Shown here one piece after another: positions 58,939 through 64,000 of a stretch of 64,000 bases of DNA; positions within the stretch are counted from its first letter, which is position 1; the number at the start of each line of letters is the position of its first letter. Source of the stretch: Bubalus kerabau (Eukaryota > Chordata > Mammalia > Artiodactyla > Bovidae); the NCBI RefSeq assembly GCF_029407905.1, contig NC_073634.1, positions 24,689,501 through 24,753,500 of the forward strand, written 5' to 3'. Made by a program: the position numbers and the translations under genes. Under the pieces are notes generated by a model that was not told where the DNA came from, did no database searches, and saw only the letters and a list, made by a program, of their open reading frames with translations.

Positions 58939-59515
58939 GCAGATGGTGACTGCAGCCATGAAATTAAAAGATGCTTACTCATTGGAAGAAAAGTTATGAC
59001 CAACCTAGATATCCTATTCAAAAGCAGAGACATTACTTTGCCAACAAATGTCTGTCTAGTCAAGGCTATGGTTTTTCCTGTGGTCATGTATGGATGTGAG
59101 AGTTGGACTGTGAAGAAGGCTGAGCGCCGAAGAATTGATGCTTTTGAACTGTGGTGTTGGAGAAGACTCTTGAGAGTCCCTTGGACTGCAAGGAGATCCA
59201 ACCAGTCCATTCTGAAGGAGATGAGCCCTGGGATTTCTTTGGAAGGAATGATGATAAAGCTGAAACTCCAGTACTTTGGCCACCTCATGCGAAGAGTTGA
59301 CTCACTGGAAAAGATTCTGATGCTGGAAGGGATTGGGGGCAGGAGGAGAAGGGGACGACCGAGGATGAGATGGCTGGATGACATCACCGACTTGATGGAC
59401 GTGAGTCTGAGTGAACTCTGGGAGTTGGTGATGGACAGGGAGGCCTGGCGTGCTGCGATTCATGGGGTTGCAAAGAGTCGGACACGACCGAGTGACTGAA
59501 CTGAAGTGAACTGAC
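58939..59515 (+). mobile_element. BovB LINE, 5'-truncated, open C-terminal frame
   Basis: A 190-codon frame (58927-59499) runs without interruption through the C-terminal part of the BovB ORF to its natural stop (ending SRTRPSD). It has the CWRRLLRVPWTARRSNQSIL block. No YADD is present. The tail is GAACTGAAGTGAACTGA. The open frame and low apparent divergence point to a young insertion. Confidence 0.93.
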
Positions 59516-59988
59516 TGATGGTTAGCTGAGTTCCCATGAATGTGTCTCATGGTGGGGACTCAAACACACCCTTTCTCTGGCCCCTTCACTGTGAGGGCCT
59601 CCAGGCAGGCTGAGGTTCTCTTCTTTATTCATGGCTGCTTCCTCCTACTCCTCCCAAGTGGATAGGTGGTCCGGAGTGAGGACATTCCATTAGATTGCAC
59701 AGGGAGCCGGTCAGGTTGGGATTCTGCCTTTGGAGAAGTTCTTCCTGAAGGAGCTAGAGAAGTAAGAGGAGTCAGTATTGCCTCTACCTGGCAGGAGATC
59801 TGACCCACTCCTCCCACCCTAGCCCCCCTTTGCCCACTTTTGACTCTTTGACCTCACTCTCTGGTGGGTGCTTTAGTTTGGGGCTCCTTTAGCCTAGGGT
59901 GATCTGGGACAGCCGCCCAGATGATGCTCCCTTAGTAGGGAACGCACCCTCAAGCTTGTGGCTGCTTCCCTCTGACTAATGTATCTTT
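59516..59988. other. No gene recognised
   Basis: GC-moderate intergenic DNA without a coding signal. Confidence 0.4.
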
Positions 59989-60000
59989 CCTTTTGAAAGT

Positions 60001-60213
60001 GGTATGTGTGCGTGCTAAGTCATTTCACTTTGTGACCCTATGGACTGTAGCCCGCTGGGCTCCTCTGTCCTTGGGATTTTCCAGGCAAGAACACTGGAGT
60101 GGGTTGCCATGCCCTCCTCCAGGGGATCTTCCTGACCAAAGGATCGAACCTGCATCTCTTATGTCTCCTGCATTGACAAGCCAGTTCTTTACCACTAGTG
60201 CCACCTGGGAAGC
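60001..60213 (-). mobile_element. Bov-tA SINE
   Basis: Reverse element with a short internal deletion. Target duplication CCTTTTGAAAGT (59989-60000) against CCTTTTTAAAGT (60214-60225). Confidence 0.92.
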
Positions 60214-60235
60214 CCTTTTTAAAGTTTATTATACA

Positions 60236-60265
60236 GGAAAAAAAGAAAGAAAGAAAGAATGAGAG
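60236..60265 (+). repeat. (GAAA)n microsatellite
   Basis: A short GAAA tetranucleotide run just beyond the SINE target site. Confidence 0.8.
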
Positions 60266-60594
60266 AGGAAAGACCAAAATAGAGATGTAGGAGAGGTAAG
60301 AAGAGGCAGAAAGAAGAATGAAAAAACTAATTTTATTGTTATACGAACTTGACATCTTACTGTGTCTCTCCCTGCTCCCAACCTGGCTTCTGCTGTGCCC
60401 TCTCTGATTTAGTAGGTCAAGAGCAGGGCCCGAGAATCTGCATCTCCAACAAGCTCCCATGTGAAGCCAGTACTGCTGGTCCTTAGACCACATTCTAAGT
60501 AGCAAGGGTCTTGAAGAATGATGAATCACATACTGTACCAGTTTCTTAACCACTTTTTATATAATTATATCTGATGTTCAGATTGAGCTTATGT

Positions 60595-61515
60595 GCCTGC
60601 CCATTTTAAGTGCTTTGCATGTATCCACTCATTTAATCTCCGTAATTCTATGAGATGGGCACTACTGTTAGCCCCACTCTACAGTTGGGGAAACCAGGGC
60701 ACAAGATTATTTACGGTAGGCCCCCTACATATGAATGCGTTCTATTCTGAGAGTATCTTCTCAAGTTCAATTTGTTCATAAGTCCAACAAAGTTAGCCTA
60801 GGTACCCAACTAACACGATCGGCTATTTGGTACTGTACTGTAATAGGTTTATAATACTTTTCACACAAATAATACATAAAAGAACAAACACAAAAAATAG
60901 GCATTTTTAATCTTACAGTACAGTACCTTGAAAAGTACAGTAGCACAATATTACAGCTGGCATAGAGGGGCTGGCATGGAGTGAACGGACAGGAGTTACT
61001 GACTGGAGAAGGGAGAGGAGGTGGGAGATGGTGGAGCTGAAGGGTTGTCAGCAATAGGAGAGGAAGGGCAAGCTGCAGTTTCACTCACATCTGACATGGA
61101 TGGCACAAGTCCTAGTTCCTTGCTGGATTCAATTCTATCTATCCTCTTGAAAAAACAGTCTAATGATGTCTGGTAGTAGTGTTTTTCTTCTCATAGAGGA
61201 CACTTTAGCCCTAGGTTGCATTCTGAACAGCTGCAACACCTTTGTGTACTGCTCTACATTGGGTCCTGTGCCTCAAATAAAGAAAATCCCCTTGCCATTT
61301 CTAGCATCAGGAATTTCTTCAGTTCTTCAGTTACTTCTTCTTCCTTTTGTCTCTCTTTGTGCTTTCTCTGGGCATGTTCACATCTTTGCAAGTTTGCAAC
61401 TTGAAAGTTTGTATATAGGGAGCTTAAGCTGTAGTTGATAAAATATCACATAGGAAGTATTATGTTAGAGCCAGGATTCAAACTCAGTCTAGCTCCAGAG
61501 TCTGTGTGTTTAGCT
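60595..61515 (-). mobile_element. MIR SINE split by a DNA transposon
   Basis: The left part (GTGCTTTGCATGTATCCACT, CCACTCTACAGTTGGGGAAA) and the right part (GAGCCAGGATTCAAACTCAG, CTAGCTCCAGAGTCTGTGTG) form one reversed MIR interrupted precisely at a TA. Confidence 0.78.
60719..61424 (-). mobile_element. Tc1/mariner-class DNA transposon relic (Tigger-like, family tentative)
   Basis: A 706-bp element has imperfect inverted ends: GGCCCCCTACATATGAATG on the left, and AGCTCCCTATATACAAACT as the complement of the right end. TA on both sides (60717-60718 and 61425-61426) fits Tc1/mariner. The 102-codon minus frame (60776-61084) may be transposase-derived but shows no catalytic motif that I can identify. 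Confidence 0.65.
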
Positions 61516-62050
61516 CCATTCTTATTTCAATAGTTTACAAATGTATCACCCTCTTCTGGACATACTTTTAAGTTTTCAGTCTTTCCCCTTTAAAGGAGGG
61601 AACCCAGCTTGAAAACGATGTACCAGAGGTGTACTTAAGCAGCCAGGGAAGACCACTGTGATATTGACTCGCCATTGTATTAGACACACTGTCAACTTTG
61701 TGCCTTGTGTAAATTTAATAATTAGAGCCAGTTCTCCAGGATTAGCTGTAGAATCCCAAGACAGCTGTGGTTTTGGCTGTTTTTGTTCTTTTGACAAGTA
61801 GAGCAGCTGAGGTGAACAGCTCTAGCTGATCATTGAGGCAGCAAGAGAGACAGCTCCAAGACAAACACACTTTTCATTGTGCAACCCAAGGGGAGAGATC
61901 AAGGCCAGAAGGGCTGAGCCAGGCAAGGGTGAGGAGTGAAATTGGATGCTCTGTAGGTGAAAAGGTTGGTGGCTAGTCAGGGCAGATAACACAGTGGAGA
62001 GGCTGAGGCAAAATGGACTCTTATAGACGAGCCCAGTCTGAATCAAGGAA
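61516..62050. other. No gene recognised
   Basis: Intergenic DNA without a coding signal. Confidence 0.4.
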
Positions 62051-62059
62051 GCCAGAGAT

Positions 62060-62300
62060 TCACTCATTCATTCACTCAATAAGCATTAATCGACGACCTC
62101 TATGTTCTAGCCACTATGCTGCATGCTGCTGATACAGTGATGAGTTGCACAGAACTGGCCCCTATCTTCAGGGAATTCTGATTCTTGTGGGGAGACTGAC
62201 AAGACAAAACCAAATCAAGTAAGAATTCAGACAAATAAATCAGTGCAGGCTGTCCTCAATGCCCTGAAAAAAGGATGAGAGATGGTGAAATCAAAGGGCA
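62060..62300 (-). mobile_element. L2 LINE 3' end (ancient)
   Basis: TCACTCATTCATTCACTCAA, GCTGCTGATACAGTGATGAG and GTGGGGAGACTGACAAGACA are reversed L2 3' landmarks. Confidence 0.65.
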
Positions 62301-62880
62301 CCCTCTCAAGATAAGTGAACTCTGAAAACCACTCTACTAGGGGGTGCCAGTTAGCCCCAGGAGATAGGTTTCCATCCGCCCAGCCCTGGGCTCTTTTCCC
62401 TACATATGGCCACTCTTCAGATCATCCTATTTTGATGTCAGAAACCCAATATGGATTTGACTTTGGTTCCTTGATTTACCATGTTGAGGCTTTAATTTTG
62501 CTTCTGGAACTAATAATTTAATTATTAGCAAATGAATTAGCATTAAGCTTTTTCATTTGGAGGCCTACTGAACTGTAAACCTCTTCTTAAAATTTCTGAA
62601 GGGACTTGGAAAAAAAATGATAAATAAGGGTTGAGCAAATTGTCAGCCCTTCATTGGTCTTTTAGGAGCTCTTTCACAAATTGGTTCACAGCAGAGTAGT
62701 TAATAAGCACCAGCTTGTCACTTTATAATACAAAGACACTCACTTCATCTTCCTTAAGGATGCTCTAGAAGGAGAGTGGGAAAGTTAACACTGTGCATCA
62801 TATCTTCCCTGTAAGCAAATATGTTTCTTTACTGGTAGAGCTAGAAAATTGTATGTGCAGTTTACTAATTTTTTACTTTA
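62301..62880. other. No gene recognised
   Basis: AT-rich intergenic DNA with a TAATTTAATTATTAGC palindromic patch near 62.51 kb. Confidence 0.4.
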
Positions 62881-63400
62881 AAATTTTTGTTTTACTGTTA
62901 GATTTGATTAACACTGAAGATTAATAGTATAAAGATTAGCACATCTTTCATTTTACTGTAGATTATTTCAAACATACAGAAAAGTTTAGAGGATAAATAA
63001 CAAAATGTCATGTATTGTCATCCAACTAAGTCATATAATAAAATTTTACCATATATGCTCCAGATCTCTTTCTTCTTCCCTGTCTCTTCCCTCTCTCCCT
63101 TTCTTTCATCTCTCTTCCTTCTTTCCAAATTAAAGTCTTATACATGTAGCTAAAGCCCCTGTAACTAACCTGTCCCATTACTCTCCTGCCATCTGTGAAA
63201 GTAAAACCTATCTTGAATTTCCAGTTTTAATTTTTGTGTGATTTTTCATTCTTAAATTATATATACACCCATAAACAATACAGAATGTTGATATGATTGT
63301 TTTCCATCTTTATTAATGAAATATTCTAACTTTAGGTGTGGCATCACTTGGTTGTATCATAAATATTTTAAAAAGAATGTTCATGTTGATAGCAAAATTG
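62881..63400 (+). mobile_element. Old L1-like fragment (tentative)
   Basis: ATTTCAAACATACAGAAAAG and ATTTTACCATATATGCTCCA resemble the common L1 segment that describes a 3' region. A pyrimidine-rich tract lies at 63063-63125. Confidence 0.45.
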
Positions 63401-64000
63401 ATTAGATACCTAAGAGATAAAAATGAAGCCAACATAAGTGCTGGAAGAAATAGATTGTCAGGAATAGGAAGTAAAATAGTATCAGAGAGTAGGTGACTTA
63501 GATATAAAGTGTTATAAAGATATAAAAGAGTATAGGAGGGTAGGTGACTATACTTTTTTTTAAAAAAAGTAGTCCATCTTTTGACAAAAAAGGTAGATCA
63601 AATATGCAAGTTAATTGAACAACCACTGAGAGCCACAGATTTTCATCTACATTTAAGACTACTTGTTGTGTCAATGCCTCCATGAACTTTGAATTTTCTA
63701 GATTATTCTAGAATTTTCTTCTTTATTTTGTGACAACTTCCTCTTTAGGAAGGAAAGTGACAACTTCCTCCTTTAGGCCTCCGTTCTATCTACCTCTAGT
63801 ATATGATATAATGCATATGGTATTTGCTATGGTTTGTTTACATGTCTCTCTCAATAGGTTGAATGTTGTTTGAGAGCAGGGTTCATGTCTTATTGTATTC
63901 TCAGGGTATAGTCCACAGGAGGTAGTTAATACAGTCTGAGGAGTGGATGAGAAATCCAAATCATGGAAAATCTTTTAGTAGTTGGCTTCTGAAGACAAGA
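63401..64000. other. No gene recognised
   Basis: AT-rich intergenic sequence with a perfect short palindrome (ACTTTTTTTTTAAAAAAAGT-like, around 63550-63570). Confidence 0.4.

Overview
This is nuclear DNA of a pecoran ruminant, most likely a bovid. The evidence is the repeat content. The BovB (RTE) LINE and its tRNA-derived Bov-tA and BOV-A2 SINE partners recur throughout, with CHR-type SINEs, a ruminant mariner MITE, L1 3' ends and older MIR, L2, MER5A and MaLR remnants. The sequence cannot separate cattle from sheep or other bovids. I found no prokaryotic genes, operons or CRISPR arrays.

The only host protein-coding sequence I can support is the first coding exon of MAP4K3 on the minus strand (17818-17913). 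It encodes 32 residues, ends in the kinase glycine-rich loop and stops at a clean phase-0 splice donor. It lies in a CpG island of about 1.1 kb (roughly 17.39-18.54 kb), which is the MAP4K3 promoter and 5' UTR. Positions 1-17817 are therefore the beginning of MAP4K3 intron 1. Positions from about 18.6 kb to 64 kb lie upstream of the gene and appear intergenic. In human a divergent non-coding transcript (MAP4K3-DT) starts at this promoter; whether one exists here cannot be decided from sequence alone.

The rest is repeat archaeology. I recognise eleven BovB pieces (ten plus, one minus), about 25 Bov-tA/BOV-A2 SINEs, two CHR-type SINEs, three MaLR LTRs, many L1 and L2 fragments, several MIRs, one 84-bp mariner MITE and one 706-bp terminal-inverted-repeat DNA transposon relic. 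Many insertions keep readable target-site duplications (TSDs), so their order can be worked out: BovB inside Bov-tA inside MIR (10.4-11.8 kb), BovB inside L1 (34-35.8 kb), SINE inside BovB (39.2 kb), BovB inside a MaLR LTR (43.7 kb), a MITE inside L1 (2.3 kb) and a DNA transposon inside MIR (60.7 kb).

Other points are a 25-bp U6 snRNA 5' fragment flanked by near-identical repeats (4.0 kb), a 151-bp local duplication about 97% identical (12.2 and 12.6 kb), and a rearranged BovB pair (38.6-39.9 kb). I see no convincing undescribed gene system. Nearly all open reading frames are shadows of SINE, LINE or CpG-island sequence.
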